A stretch of DNA of 8,920 bases from Oscillatoria sp. Prado101 (GCA_025454445.1 JALOOK010000152.1:1-8920), one strand, 5' to 3'. Shown: positions 1 to 7,205, counted from the first letter of the stretch. Numbers and translations: made by a program. Notes: generated by a model not told the origin, from the sequence alone.

Positions 1-2441
1 GGGTTCATCATGCTGTCTGGATCGGGGATGAGTAATGTCCCGCCCAGCCACAGCGGCGTGAAGATATCCCGCAGCAAAGGATCGTGAGAGAGCCCCGACA
101 GCATACTGAACCGGTCGGACTCCCCCAGCTCAAACGTCTGGATGTGCCACTGCAAGAAATGCGAAATAGGTCTGTGGGTTCCTAAAATTCCTTTTGGCTT
201 GCCGGTGGAGCCGGAGGTAAAGGCAATATAAGCCAAGTCATCCGGGTCAACTGTTATATCTGGGGTTGCAGTCGAATAATCTCTCAACAGGTTGTGGCAA
301 ACAGCAGCCTTTTTGGGAAGCGCCAGCCGGCACCGCAGCAGGGGGCGATTGTCCGCCGCCCCACTGCCGGCTGCCCGATTGCCGGCTGCTGAGCTGCAAC
401 CGACAAATTCTTCTAATGCCGGTGGCAGCGGGCCCGCCGCTTCCATCTCCAGCCAGCCCGCCGGACTCGCCGCTCGCAAGCAATCGATTAAGCGCTCAGC
501 TGGATAATTTGCGTCCAAAATCAAGAAAGCCGCACCGGCTTTGAGAATGCCCAGAACAGCCACAACCAGCAGGGCGCTGCGGTGCGCGTAAATTGCAACC
601 GCATCGCCACAGCCGATGCCGTGCGACTGCAGGTAATTGGCAATTTGGTTGCTTATAGCATCTAGCTGCCAATATGTCAATACTTGTGTTTTGTCCGCAA
701 CTGCCAAGCGCTCCCCAACCCGCTTCGCCTGTTGGGCCACCCGGGCGTGAACCGGCTCAAACCATTCAGAAACAAGCGGTTGAGCGGGATCGGGCAAGAG
801 GGCTGCTGCCTGGGGAGTTAGTAGAGAAAAATTCGCTATTTTTTCATCGGGGTTTCTTACGATTTGAGCGAGCAGCATAGAGAGTTGCGCCAGCATATCC
901 TCCATGCGAGCCGGTTCAAACAAATCGGCACTGTAGAGAAATTCCAGTTCGATTCCCTCTTTTTTTTCTCGAGCGTACAGCGTTAAATCGAACTTGGCAT
1001 CCTGTTCGGGGCGCGGCAAGGTTTCTGCTGTAACGCCGGCCATTTCGATGCGCCCTTGAGCCGAGGGGGCTTCCAAGTTGAGCAGGTTAAAAAACACTTG
1101 GAACAGCGGCGTGCGGCTCAAATGCCCAAACTGCCCGCCGCGCGGCTGGAGTTCCTCCACCAGCTTCTCGAAGGGCATGTCTTGATGGGCAAAAGCCCCG
1201 AGAGCCACCTGGCGCACCCGGCCCAACAGTTCCCTGAAGCTGGGATTTCCGCCGAGTAGGGAGCGCAAAACCAGCGTGTTGATGAAAAATCCAATCAGCG
1301 GCTCAATTTCAGCCCGATTGCGACCGGCACTCGCAGAGCCGACAATAATATCTTCTTGTCCGGTATGCCGGTAGAGCAATGTCTGGAAGGCAGCCAGCAG
1401 GGTCATAAACAGAGTGGCACCGCACTCGCGGGACAGGGCTTTGACGGACTCGCTCAGCTTTTCCGACAGAATCAGAGAGTGGCGGCAGCCCCTTCTAGAG
1501 AGCTCCGCCTTGAGGGGGCGCTTTAGGGCCGGCAGTTCCAGCACGAAGCTAGCGCCAGCTAGCTGCTCCTTCCAGTAGGAAAGCAGCGACTGCAGCGTCT
1601 TCCCGGTCAGCCACTGGCGCTGCCAGACGGCAAAGTCGGCGTACTGTATTGGCAGTTCGGGAAGGGGAGAGGGAGTGCCGGCGCAGTAAGCTTGATAAAG
1701 TGCGGCCATCTCTCGAAGCAGCACCCGACTCGACCAACCGTCGCTGACCGTGTGATGGGCGACTAGCAGCAATGCGCTTGTCTGTTCTCCCAGCTGAAAC
1801 AGGGTTGCCCTGAGCAGGGGCCCTTTGCTGAGGTCAAAAGGCTGCTTGGCCTTTTGGGCGGACAGCTGCCAAAACTCAGACTCTCGCTTGTATTCGAGAA
1901 CCTGTCTGAGGTCTACTATCTCCAGAGTCAGAGAGTTGGGCATTGGGGGCAGTGGGCAATGGGGCGCTGTTTGTAGTTGGGCTTTAGCCCACTCCGGGCA
2001 TTGCTGATTGCTCGCGCTCCCAAAATCTTCCCCATCCCCGGTGCTTGCTGCCCCACTGCCGGCTGCCGATGCGCATTCTTCAAAGTTGTTGATGATTTGA
2101 ACCGGCTCTCCCCCCACAGTGGCGAAGGTCGTCCGCAAAATTTCGTGCCGCCGCACAATTTCATTGAGGCTCCGCTCCAGCGCTGGTACATTCAGCACCC
2201 CTTGGAGGCGGAGGGCCGTTGTCTCATTGTATGCAGAATTCCCCGGTTCCAATTGGTCGATAAACCACAGCCGCTGCTGGGCAAAGGAAAGGGGAAAATA
2301 TTGTTCCCCGCTCTCCCGAGGGATTCTTTGTATTTTTGCACCTGCAGCAACCGGCAATGTTACCTTTTCCTGCAGCAGCAACTCAAAAAGCGCCCGCTTA
2401 TTAGGAGATAGATCGGCTATATCTTTGATAGACTCACCCAT
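1..2441 (-). CDS. Nonribosomal peptide synthetase, condensation plus partial adenylation domain (C-terminus outside window)
   Basis: The frame is open from the ATG at 2439-2441 to the window edge (813 codons). Residues 1-45 form a short N-terminal helix-rich leader (ADLSPNKRALFELLLQEK). A condensation domain follows at about 48-480: SFAQQRLWFIDQ (C1), RRHEILRTTF (C2), the catalytic HHTVSDGWS with H229, H230 and D234 (C3), YADFAVWQRQW (C4), IGFFINTLVLR (C5), HQDMPFEKLVEEL (C6) and SRTPLFQVFFNL (C7). This would form the amide bond between an upstream carrier-bound acyl group and the amino acid of this module. The adenylation domain starts near 555: LTYWQLD (A1), LGILKAGAAFLILD (A2), and AFTSGSTGKPKG at 740-751 (A3, ATP loop). 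SHDPLLRDIF at 785-794 places D787, P788 and R791 at pocket positions 235, 236 and 239 of the GrsA numbering, as in Lys2-type domains; the substrate is not decided. Two low-complexity in-frame insertions are present (about residues 121-169 and 683-699). It lies 133 bases behind the FkbH gene on the same strand, so probably co-transcribed. An AAAAAGG sequence 7 bases before the ATG supports this start. Confidence 0.93.
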   Translation of the reverse strand, partial: MGESIKDIADLSPNKRALFELLLQEKVTLPVAAGAKIQRIPRESGEQYFPLSFAQQRLWFIDQLEPGNSAYNETTALRLQGVLNVPALERSLNEIVRRHEILRTTFATVGGEPVQIINNFEECASAAGSGAASTGDGEDFGSASNQQCPEWAKAQLQTAPHCPLPPMPNSLTLEIVDLRQVLEYKRESEFWQLSAQKAKQPFDLSKGPLLRATLFQLGEQTSALLLVAHHTVSDGWSSRVLLREMAALYQAYCAGTPSPLPELPIQYADFAVWQRQWLTGKTLQSLLSYWKEQLAGASFVLELPALKRPLKAELSRRGCRHSLILSEKLSESVKALSRECGATLFMTLLAAFQTLLYRHTGQEDIIVGSASAGRNRAEIEPLIGFFINTLVLRSLLGGNPSFRELLGRVRQVALGAFAHQDMPFEKLVEELQPRGGQFGHLSRTPLFQVFFNLLNLEAPSAQGRIEMAGVTAETLPRPEQDAKFDLTLYAREKKEGIELEFLYSADLFEPARMEDMLAQLSMLLAQIVRNPDEKIANFSLLTPQAAALLPDPAQPLVSEWFEPVHARVAQQAKRVGERLAVADKTQVLTYWQLDAISNQIANYLQSHGIGCGDAVAIYAHRSALLVVAVLGILKAGAAFLILDANYPAERLIDCLRAASPAGWLEMEAAGPLPPALEEFVGCSSAAGNRAAGSGAADNRPLLRCRLALPKKAAVCHNLLRDYSTATPDITVDPDDLAYIAFTSGSTGKPKGILGTHRPISHFLQWHIQTFELGESDRFSMLSGLSHDPLLRDIFTPLWLGGTLLIPDPDSMMN
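344..395 (-). repeat. TGCCGGC-type repeat insertion within the adenylation domain
   Basis: This stretch encodes an Ala/Gly/Ser/Asn-rich peptide (SSAAGNRAAGSGAADNRP, about residues 683-699) between the A2 and A3 motifs of the adenylation domain. The DNA holds GCCCCACTGCCGGCTGCC at 358-375, identical to 2050-2067, followed directly by CGATTGCCGGCTGC. The frame continues without a stop into the A3 loop, so the insertion seems tolerated. The size of the insertion is inferred from the usual spacing in related domains. Confidence 0.65.
1935..2081 (-). repeat. Low-complexity in-frame insertion within the condensation domain
   Basis: About 49 codons (residues about 121-169 of the synthetase) separate the conserved PVQIINN strand from SLTLEIVDLR, where condensation domains normally have only a few residues. 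The DNA contains GCCCCACTGCCGGCTGCC at 2050-2067 and, at 1936-1965, a run of imperfect units of the type GGGCATTG / GGGGCAGT / GGGCAATG. The 18-base element occurs again, exactly, at 358-375 inside the adenylation domain. The encoded peptide is Ala/Ser/Gly/Pro-rich and probably forms a surface loop, because the reading frame and all flanking motifs are kept. The boundaries are estimated from the expected family length. Confidence 0.7.
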
Positions 2442-2448
2442 TTTGAAA

Positions 2449-2455
2449 CCTTTTT
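2449..2455 (-). promoter_or_regulatory. Ribosome binding site of the partial synthetase gene
   Basis: The minus strand reads AAAAAGG followed by 7 bases and then ATG. The spacing is right for a modest Shine-Dalgarno sequence and supports the ATG at 2439-2441 as the start. No other in-frame start lies close upstream with a better site. Confidence 0.5.
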
Positions 2456-2546
2456 ATAACACTATTTTACTGAGATGCGCCCTAATTTTTGTTTGAGATT
2501 TTAGATTTTATATTCAATCCAAAATCCGGCGGCTGTCGGCTGGCCA

Positions 2547-2563
2547 CTGCCGGCAATCGGCAG
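2547..2563. repeat. Hairpin in a TGCCGGC-type repeat element
   Basis: CTGCCG (2547-2552) and CGGCAG (2558-2563) form a perfect six-base stem around the loop GCAAT. The sequence CACTGCCGGCAATCGGCAGG belongs to the same family as the repeats inside the coding regions at 358-380, 2050-2067 and 4664-4686. It may act as a weak attenuator or mRNA processing site between the two genes, but there is no T-run. Confidence 0.5.
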
Positions 2564-2574
2564 GCAGGCAGCCG

Positions 2575-5500
2575 TCAAAAGTCCTTTCTGGCCAGTCTTT
2601 GACCTTGAGATCGCAATTTCTTGGCAACTTCGACCATATCGGGCCACCAGCACAGCAGCTGGCCAAATTTCAGAACTAAGCGCTGGGCGAGTTCCCGCGC
2701 TTCGCTGGTGCTGCGTCGGGCTAGCAGGTCAAGGGGAACGAAATAATCGTCTCTTGTCAGAGACTGGCACAAAATATCCAGGTATTTTTTGACATCGTTG
2801 GCCCAAAATGCCGGTTCTGCGCTATACTGCTGCAGCTGCTCTTCCGCTTGGGAGATAAACGAGCTGCTGGTGCGCCACACTTGCAGGCGCACAAATTCTT
2901 CAAAGTCGGCTTGGGGAAGGGACCCCAATTCAGTCAAGTGGGTGCCGAGGGCGCGAAGTCTCTGTTTTGGGCCGGTCTGGCCCGGTCCGAAAGAGCAGGA
3001 TTTGACGCACTCTACTATTAGTTTAGCGGTGTCAAAGCCGGAGGCGGTTCTGAAGATTTCACCAGGCCAGAATTTTCGGGTTTCCACCGGCTCGTGCAGC
3101 AGGGCCCACGGCAGGTGGCCAAAGCAGGCGTCTGGGAAGCACTGGCCCAGGGTGGTGGCAAAGATTAAATCCTGCCCCCGTCTCACCGGCAGGAACGGCG
3201 GCAGCAGGAGGCGGTTGTCCAGCCCGACAAAGGTCGTCATGCCAAAGGTTTCGTCGCTGATAGTCAGGGTGCTGGCCACTCGCAAGATGTCGCGACTGGT
3301 AAGCCCAAAGCGGTAGTCGGATTCAGACTGGACTAATCGCTCGCGGGAGCTGCCGGTGAGCAGCAGATATCCCAAGGGGGCATTCCAATAGCCAAAAGGT
3401 GCCCCCCAGCCACAATCTCCAATCAGTCCGCTGAATGTCACCAGGACTCTGCCGCCACCCGCTCGCAACCGGCGCACCAAGGCGGTGTCCGCGCCGTTGA
3501 AGTCGCCGGTGTGGCCAAACGTGGTAGCAATAGCACCGGCTGTTTTTCCCAGCATCAACTCGTGAAGGGCGAGGTTATCGTCTTCAATGAAGGAAACCGA
3601 CTGCAGGGCGGTTTGGCGGTTGGGGAAAATCCAGATATCAGATGCCTCAGTGCCGGCGGCAAACTCCAACCCCTCCCTCAACTCTGGAGACGGCACCAAG
3701 CGGCACACCGTATCGTCGTCGGCGCTGAAGATGGCGTCGCCTGCTGTATGCAGAGTCAGCGCATTGCGGTTGGCACCGGCAGAAGCCCCAGTTTTTTCTA
3801 CATCGAACAGAGCGAAGTTAACAACTTCCGCCGGTAAGCCTCCCTTTTCCACCAGCGCTTTGGCAAAGTCAGTCTTTTCCTCCAAACCGGCATAGAAAAT
3901 CTCTACGCCATATTCAGCCGCCAGCTCGCGCAGCAGGCACTTGTAGCTTTCTCGCGTTTGGGGGCTGGCCGAATCGTCCATCACCACAAAGTCATTGGTT
4001 CTGCCGTATTGCTTGCTGTTTTCGATGTAGCTCCTCAGACTGCGCTCGCTACCCTCGGGCCGGTTGCAGGTGAGTATTCCAACCGAGGCGATAGAGCAGC
4101 CTGTGGCGGGCGAGTCTTTTGCGGCGGGTTCGCCCGATATATTTGCTTCAAAACCAAGCGCCAATGCCTGCCCGCCCCGGCACGCACCGTCGAAGAGCAG
4201 CTGCTCTCGCGAAATTAGAAAGCCGGCCTCTGCCAGCCTTGTCAGTTGACTTTTTATCGCTTCTATGCTATCTTCTGGCAGATTTCGAGTCTGGCAGATA
4301 TCCTGTGCGTGGTCATCGAGGGTTTTGAACTGCCGGCACTCGCAGAGAAGTTCCGCGATATCAGCGCTGAGGTGTGAGCTGCACCGGCTGGTTCTGGAGT
4401 ACACCAACTCTGAATTGTCGCGGATTGGGACTCGCTCAATATCGCCGGTGCGGTAATAAGTTTTTTTGCTGGCAGCCTGTAGGGGCAGCCCCAGTGTTTC
4501 GCTGTCGTGTTCTTTTTTTGGGGGGCTCCCCGGCACGGAAACGGTGGCAGGTGCAGCGCCTGGTGCACCTTGCCCGCCCCGAAGGAGCGCAGAAGGGGCC
4601 ATTTCTTCCCCGTCCGGGGCAGCCGGCAATTGTTCTCCCCCCCTTGGTTCGTCCCCGAGTTCCATTGCCGGCTGCCGGCTATCGGCCTCCGCAGGAGCGC
4701 CATCTGTCGCCGCACTCCCTACTGCAGATCCTAATTTCTGCTCCAGCCGTGCTTTAGCTTCCTCTTCGGTTAGCTGGCTGAGCATTATCAGCAGCTCAGA
4801 CACAGTACTAGCGGCGGGCAATCGCCCGCTCTCACTGAGAGCGAGTCTCTCGGCGATTCCCGCCACAGTCGGCGCTTCAAAGAAATCCTGCATTGACAGT
4901 TCTGTCTTAAAAGTTTCGCGCACCCTGGAAATCAGCTGGGTTAGCAGCAGGGAGTGTCCGCCTAACTCAAAGAAATTGTCCTCAATTCCCACCCGCTCGA
5001 GGCCGAGAACTGCCGCCCAGGTGCTGGCCAGCACCCGCTCAACCGGCGTCCGGGGCTCTATGTAGGGGCGATTGCCTGCTTTTGCCCCTGCCAGATCCTG
5101 TCTTTTCTGGCGCTTTTGCGCAGGCGCTTTGCGCCGTGCGCTCTTAGCGCATTCAATCGCCCTGAGGATTCGTTCGGTATCGAACAGTTCTGTGGCAATC
5201 CGAATCAGTGTTCGCGGTTTGAGCTTGAAGGTGCCGGGATTGGGGGATTTGGGGATTTCGACCCTGTTTTCCCCATCCAGCGCTCCAGACGCCTCTGCAG
5301 ACGCCGTGGGCGCTGTGGGGGGAGACGCCTCAACAGATGCGATAAATGGCATCTCTGCAAGGGAGCCTGCGGGCTGGTAGCGGGCGGTTGCGGCAACTTC
5401 TGCGGGGAGCCGGTAGCGGAAACCCCGCTCAAAGGGCTGTTTGAAATTCTTGTTTTTTTGGGGCGCAGCCACACTTTTGAGAAAATTGAGCGCCGGCTGA

Positions 5501-7089
5501 TTTTTTTGGGTGGGAATGTAAGAAAGCTCGACATAGCCCAGCCCCCTTTCGACAGCGATTTCTCCCAGTTTTGCCAGCATCCGGTACTCCACACCTCTGC
5601 CTAAGGCGCGGCAGCTGAGCAGGAATGTGTCTGCAATGATAGCGTCAGACTCAGCTGATAAAATCATCGCTCCGACTAAGCCGTAATCCCCAAATATGTC
5701 TTTTACCTCGCATGTGAGGCACTCTAATCCTGACTCGCACAGCTGTTTGATTTCACTTTCTGAACGCCTGATTGTGGTGAAGTTAAACTGGTTTGTTCGC
5801 TGCGTCAGCTGGGAAACTCGCGCTATCTGATGGGGTTCCATCGGTGCGATTTGAATCTCTAAGTTAAGGCTCTCCAGGAAGCTTTCCAGAGTGGGCGCTT
5901 CGGATAGCAATTTCTCGCGCTGTGCGTTCTGCTGGTAGTGATCTGTTCGCTTTTTGTCTTCTTCGGTGACTTTTAAATGGTCGAACGCCCAGACGTGCTT
6001 GAGGAATCTGGGGATATCTTCTGGAGAAGCCGGCAGCTGCAGGGTGAGGACTTCTGGACAGTTGGCTTCGACTTCGGCGCACTCAATGGGGCTGTCATCG
6101 ATAAAGATAAAGCTGTCGGGGCTGAGGTTGAGTTCTGCAGCTAGGGATTTTATGTTTTCTGATTTGGGCTGCCAGTTGATGCGCCAGGATACGAGATGTT
6201 CGCGTTTAAGCGGCATTTCCCGACGTCGCTCAAACACCTCGAAGACGTCTTGCTCGCTGTTTTTGCTGCACAGGCAAATCAGGAAGCCTGCGTCGCGCTG
6301 CGCCACCATAAATTCTTGCAGGGCTTGGCGGGGCGGATCTATTTCTATGCCGGTGGCTCCATCTTCCCCGCAGACGCCTTTCCACAATGTGCCGTCGCAG
6401 TCGAGCACAATAACTTTGTGCGGCGGTGCCAGCAGGCGAGCGATCTTTCGGGCGATCAGGGTTCCGAGTGCCGTGAAGTATGCCGGTGTGTAGGGGATTT
6501 GACCTAGCTCATCTGTATGTGGGTCGTAGTAACGCGCTACTGGATAGGTGGTTGCGACTTCCTCAGGCAACACCAGGTGTGTGCCGGTGAGGCTGTCTAG
6601 TTCTAATGTTCTTGGCCGACCTTCGGTCGGACTCAGCCTCTCCTGCATCTGTTGGAAGAACGCTTGCCGGTTGGCGTCAGCCGCAGCTGCTCCTGAAGGC
6701 GGGCACAAGCAGACGAGCTGAGGTGTTGCCGAAATCTGAGACCGGGACTTTAATGCTGTTAGCAAGGCGCGAACGCTCTCTTCTCTCCGGTGTGCCGCCA
6801 CCGGCAACTCATGTTGTCCCAAACCGGCTCTTTCCTCATCTAGCTCCCAGTCCTCCACTCGCAGCAAGATAACATTGATGCCATTCCGGTTTTGGGACAG
6901 CAGGCTATTCGGATCTAGCAGTTGCTGGAAGACTTGGCTGTAGGGGGCAAACTCTATTTTGCTGGGGATATCGAGCTCAGAGAGCCAAAAGCTTAGAGAT
7001 TCCTCCACCGGCTCCGCTGTGAATGTAGCGGCGATGGCCACCGTTATCCGTGAAATTGCGGTTGACTTTTCCCTCTCTTCTAATTGCAT
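2575..7089 (-). CDS. Multidomain FkbH-like loading protein: FkbH/HAD, carrier protein, PqqD/RRE-like and glycosyltransferase-like regions
   Basis: The protein has 1504 residues. Residues 13-220 match the N-terminal region of FkbH proteins (IAATFTAEPVEESLSFWLSELDIP). Residues 225-370 are a HAD domain: DCDGTLW with D230 and D232, S275 in LCLCSKNS, K309, and IDDSP with D331 and D332, all the expected phosphatase residues. Residues 400-550 are the GNAT-like C-terminal part of FkbH (RTNQFNFTT, LSCRALGRGVE, QKNQPALNFL). Proteins of this type take a glyceryl unit from 1,3-bisphosphoglycerate and load it on a carrier. Residues 680-752 are that carrier (DNFFELGGHSLL, phosphopantetheine serine S713), followed by an amphipathic TEEEAKARLEQKL helix. 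Residues 755-870 are a low-complexity linker. Residues 878-965 look like a PqqD/RRE winged helix. Residues 998-1330 look like a family 2 glycosyltransferase (VGILTCNRP, VVMDDS, GANRNALTL, ADDDT at D1124-D1126, FGHLPWALLHEP), and 1340-1504 is helical and unassigned. No membrane segment or signal peptide is evident. AAGGGG lies about 12 bases before the ATG. The FkbH and carrier assignments are strong; the last two are weaker. Confidence 0.93.
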   Translation of the reverse strand: MQLEEREKSTAISRITVAIAATFTAEPVEESLSFWLSELDIPSKIEFAPYSQVFQQLLDPNSLLSQNRNGINVILLRVEDWELDEERAGLGQHELPVAAHRREESVRALLTALKSRSQISATPQLVCLCPPSGAAAADANRQAFFQQMQERLSPTEGRPRTLELDSLTGTHLVLPEEVATTYPVARYYDPHTDELGQIPYTPAYFTALGTLIARKIARLLAPPHKVIVLDCDGTLWKGVCGEDGATGIEIDPPRQALQEFMVAQRDAGFLICLCSKNSEQDVFEVFERRREMPLKREHLVSWRINWQPKSENIKSLAAELNLSPDSFIFIDDSPIECAEVEANCPEVLTLQLPASPEDIPRFLKHVWAFDHLKVTEEDKKRTDHYQQNAQREKLLSEAPTLESFLESLNLEIQIAPMEPHQIARVSQLTQRTNQFNFTTIRRSESEIKQLCESGLECLTCEVKDIFGDYGLVGAMILSAESDAIIADTFLLSCRALGRGVEYRMLAKLGEIAVERGLGYVELSYIPTQKNQPALNFLKSVAAPQKNKNFKQPFERGFRYRLPAEVAATARYQPAGSLAEMPFIASVEASPPTAPTASAEASGALDGENRVEIPKSPNPGTFKLKPRTLIRIATELFDTERILRAIECAKSARRKAPAQKRQKRQDLAGAKAGNRPYIEPRTPVERVLASTWAAVLGLERVGIEDNFFELGGHSLLLTQLISRVRETFKTELSMQDFFEAPTVAGIAERLALSESGRLPAASTVSELLIMLSQLTEEEAKARLEQKLGSAVGSAATDGAPAEADSRQPAMELGDEPRGGEQLPAAPDGEEMAPSALLRGGQGAPGAAPATVSVPGSPPKKEHDSETLGLPLQAASKKTYYRTGDIERVPIRDNSELVYSRTSRCSSHLSADIAELLCECRQFKTLDDHAQDICQTRNLPEDSIEAIKSQLTRLAEAGFLISREQLLFDGACRGGQALALGFEANISGEPAAKDSPATGCSIASVGILTCNRPEGSERSLRSYIENSKQYGRTNDFVVMDDSASPQTRESYKCLLRELAAEYGVEIFYAGLEEKTDFAKALVEKGGLPAEVVNFALFDVEKTGASAGANRNALTLHTAGDAIFSADDDTVCRLVPSPELREGLEFAAGTEASDIWIFPNRQTALQSVSFIEDDNLALHELMLGKTAGAIATTFGHTGDFNGADTALVRRLRAGGGRVLVTFSGLIGDCGWGAPFGYWNAPLGYLLLTGSSRERLVQSESDYRFGLTSRDILRVASTLTISDETFGMTTFVGLDNRLLLPPFLPVRRGQDLIFATTLGQCFPDACFGHLPWALLHEPVETRKFWPGEIFRTASGFDTAKLIVECVKSCSFGPGQTGPKQRLRALGTHLTELGSLPQADFEEFVRLQVWRTSSSFISQAEEQLQQYSAEPAFWANDVKKYLDILCQSLTRDDYFVPLDLLARRSTSEARELAQRLVLKFGQLLCWWPDMVEVAKKLRSQGQRLARKDF
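3100..4098 (-). other. Family 2 glycosyltransferase-like domain within the FkbH protein (residues about 998-1330)
   Basis: The region opens with SVGILTCNRPEGSERSLRSY, the usual nucleotide-binding beta strand and helix of GT-A enzymes. VVMDDSAS follows, then a GANRNAL segment and FSADDDTVC, where D1124-D1126 could bind a metal and a sugar nucleotide. The later part (DNRLLLPPFLPVRRGQD, FPDACFGHLPWALLHEP) has the look of a conserved acceptor-binding half, with FGHLPWA as its most distinctive stretch. The expected activity is sugar transfer, but the acceptor is unknown; the carrier-bound glyceryl group or the finished peptide are possibilities. Confidence 0.55.
4195..4458 (-). other. PqqD/RRE-like domain region within the FkbH protein (residues about 878-965)
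   Basis: The pattern runs VPIRDNSELVYSRTSRC, then HLSADIAELLCECRQFKTLDD, then a helix and IKSQLTRLAEAGFLIS. This order (short beta strands with a 'val-tyr' core, then 'LS..IAELL..C...KTLDDHA', then a helix ending in a 'L..AGFL' wing) fits PqqD-like winged-helix domains, which bind leader peptides in RiPP pathways. The assignment comes from this pattern alone. Here there is no precursor peptide in view, so the domain may instead bind a partner protein or simply be structural. Confidence 0.45.
4617..4686 (-). repeat. TGCCGGC-type repeats in the linker after the carrier domain
   Basis: GGGGCAGCCGGCAATTG (4617-4632 region) and ATTGCCGGCTGCCGGCTATC (4664-4686 region) lie within the stretch that encodes the Ala/Glu/Gly/Pro-rich linker between the carrier domain and the RRE-like domain. 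They are related to the elements at 358-380, 2050-2067 and 2547-2563. The reading frame is kept, so the linker probably grew by repeat spread. Confidence 0.55.
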
Positions 7090-7140
7090 TGGTCTTTTCT
7101 ACCCCTTATTTGGTTAATTCTAGCCCGGTGGTGAGTGTGC

Positions 7141-7172
7141 GGCAGGCACTCTAGCTCACGGAGTGCTGTGCC
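7141..7172. promoter_or_regulatory. Imperfect hairpin in the leader of the FkbH gene
   Basis: GCACTC (7146-7151) pairs with GAGTGC (7161-7166), and the outer GGCA (7141-7144) pairs with TGCC (7169-7172) across a small bulge. The loop is nine bases. It lies about 50-80 bases before the start codon of the FkbH gene. It has no T-run on either side, so a terminator is unlikely; an mRNA leader structure or a protein-binding site are both possible. Confidence 0.4.
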
Positions 7173-7188
7173 GGCCTAAAAGGCAATC

Positions 7189-7205
7189 ACGGGAATAATT
7201 CCCGT
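7189..7205. promoter_or_regulatory. 17-base perfect palindrome, candidate operator upstream of the FkbH gene
   Basis: ACGGGAAT-A-ATTCCCGT is a perfect inverted repeat with a single central base. It is centred about 108 bases upstream of the FkbH start codon. Its length and symmetry fit the binding site of a dimeric transcription factor. It could equally fold as a small hairpin. No regulator gene is in the window. Confidence 0.45.

Larger units (their letters stand above)
2442..2574. other. Intergenic gap with repeats between the FkbH and synthetase genes
   Basis: This 133-base gap lies between two genes read in the same direction. Positions 2498-2526 are A+T-rich and repeat-like on the plus strand (GATTTTAGATTTTATATTC followed by AATCCAAAATCC). 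Positions 2527-2574 are G+C-rich and hold a TGCCGGC-type element. A hairpin is possible at 2547-2563, and CGGCTG/CAGCCG segments at the ends could extend the folding. No T-run follows the hairpin on the minus strand, so it is not a clear rho-independent terminator. Read-through from the FkbH gene into the synthetase gene is likely, although a separate promoter in the A+T-rich part is not excluded. Confidence 0.5.

Noticed and set aside
1928..2496. Overlapping reading frames on both strands of up to 144 codons.
   Set aside because: They lie across the condensation domain, whose motifs are clear in the minus-strand frame; the others are shadows.
2498..2574. Possible CRISPR or tandem array from the repeated GATTTT and GGCAGGCAGG strings.
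   Set aside because: The units are short, imperfect and without spacers of regular length.
4430..4456. YYRTGDIERV in the FkbH protein resembles the YRTGDL (A7) motif of adenylation domains.
   Set aside because: No other adenylation motif surrounds it, and the following sequence fits a PqqD-like pattern better, so the match is probably chance.
2789..6872. Many plus-strand reading frames of 60-200 codons.
   Set aside because: All are antisense to the FkbH-like gene and none shows a family motif.
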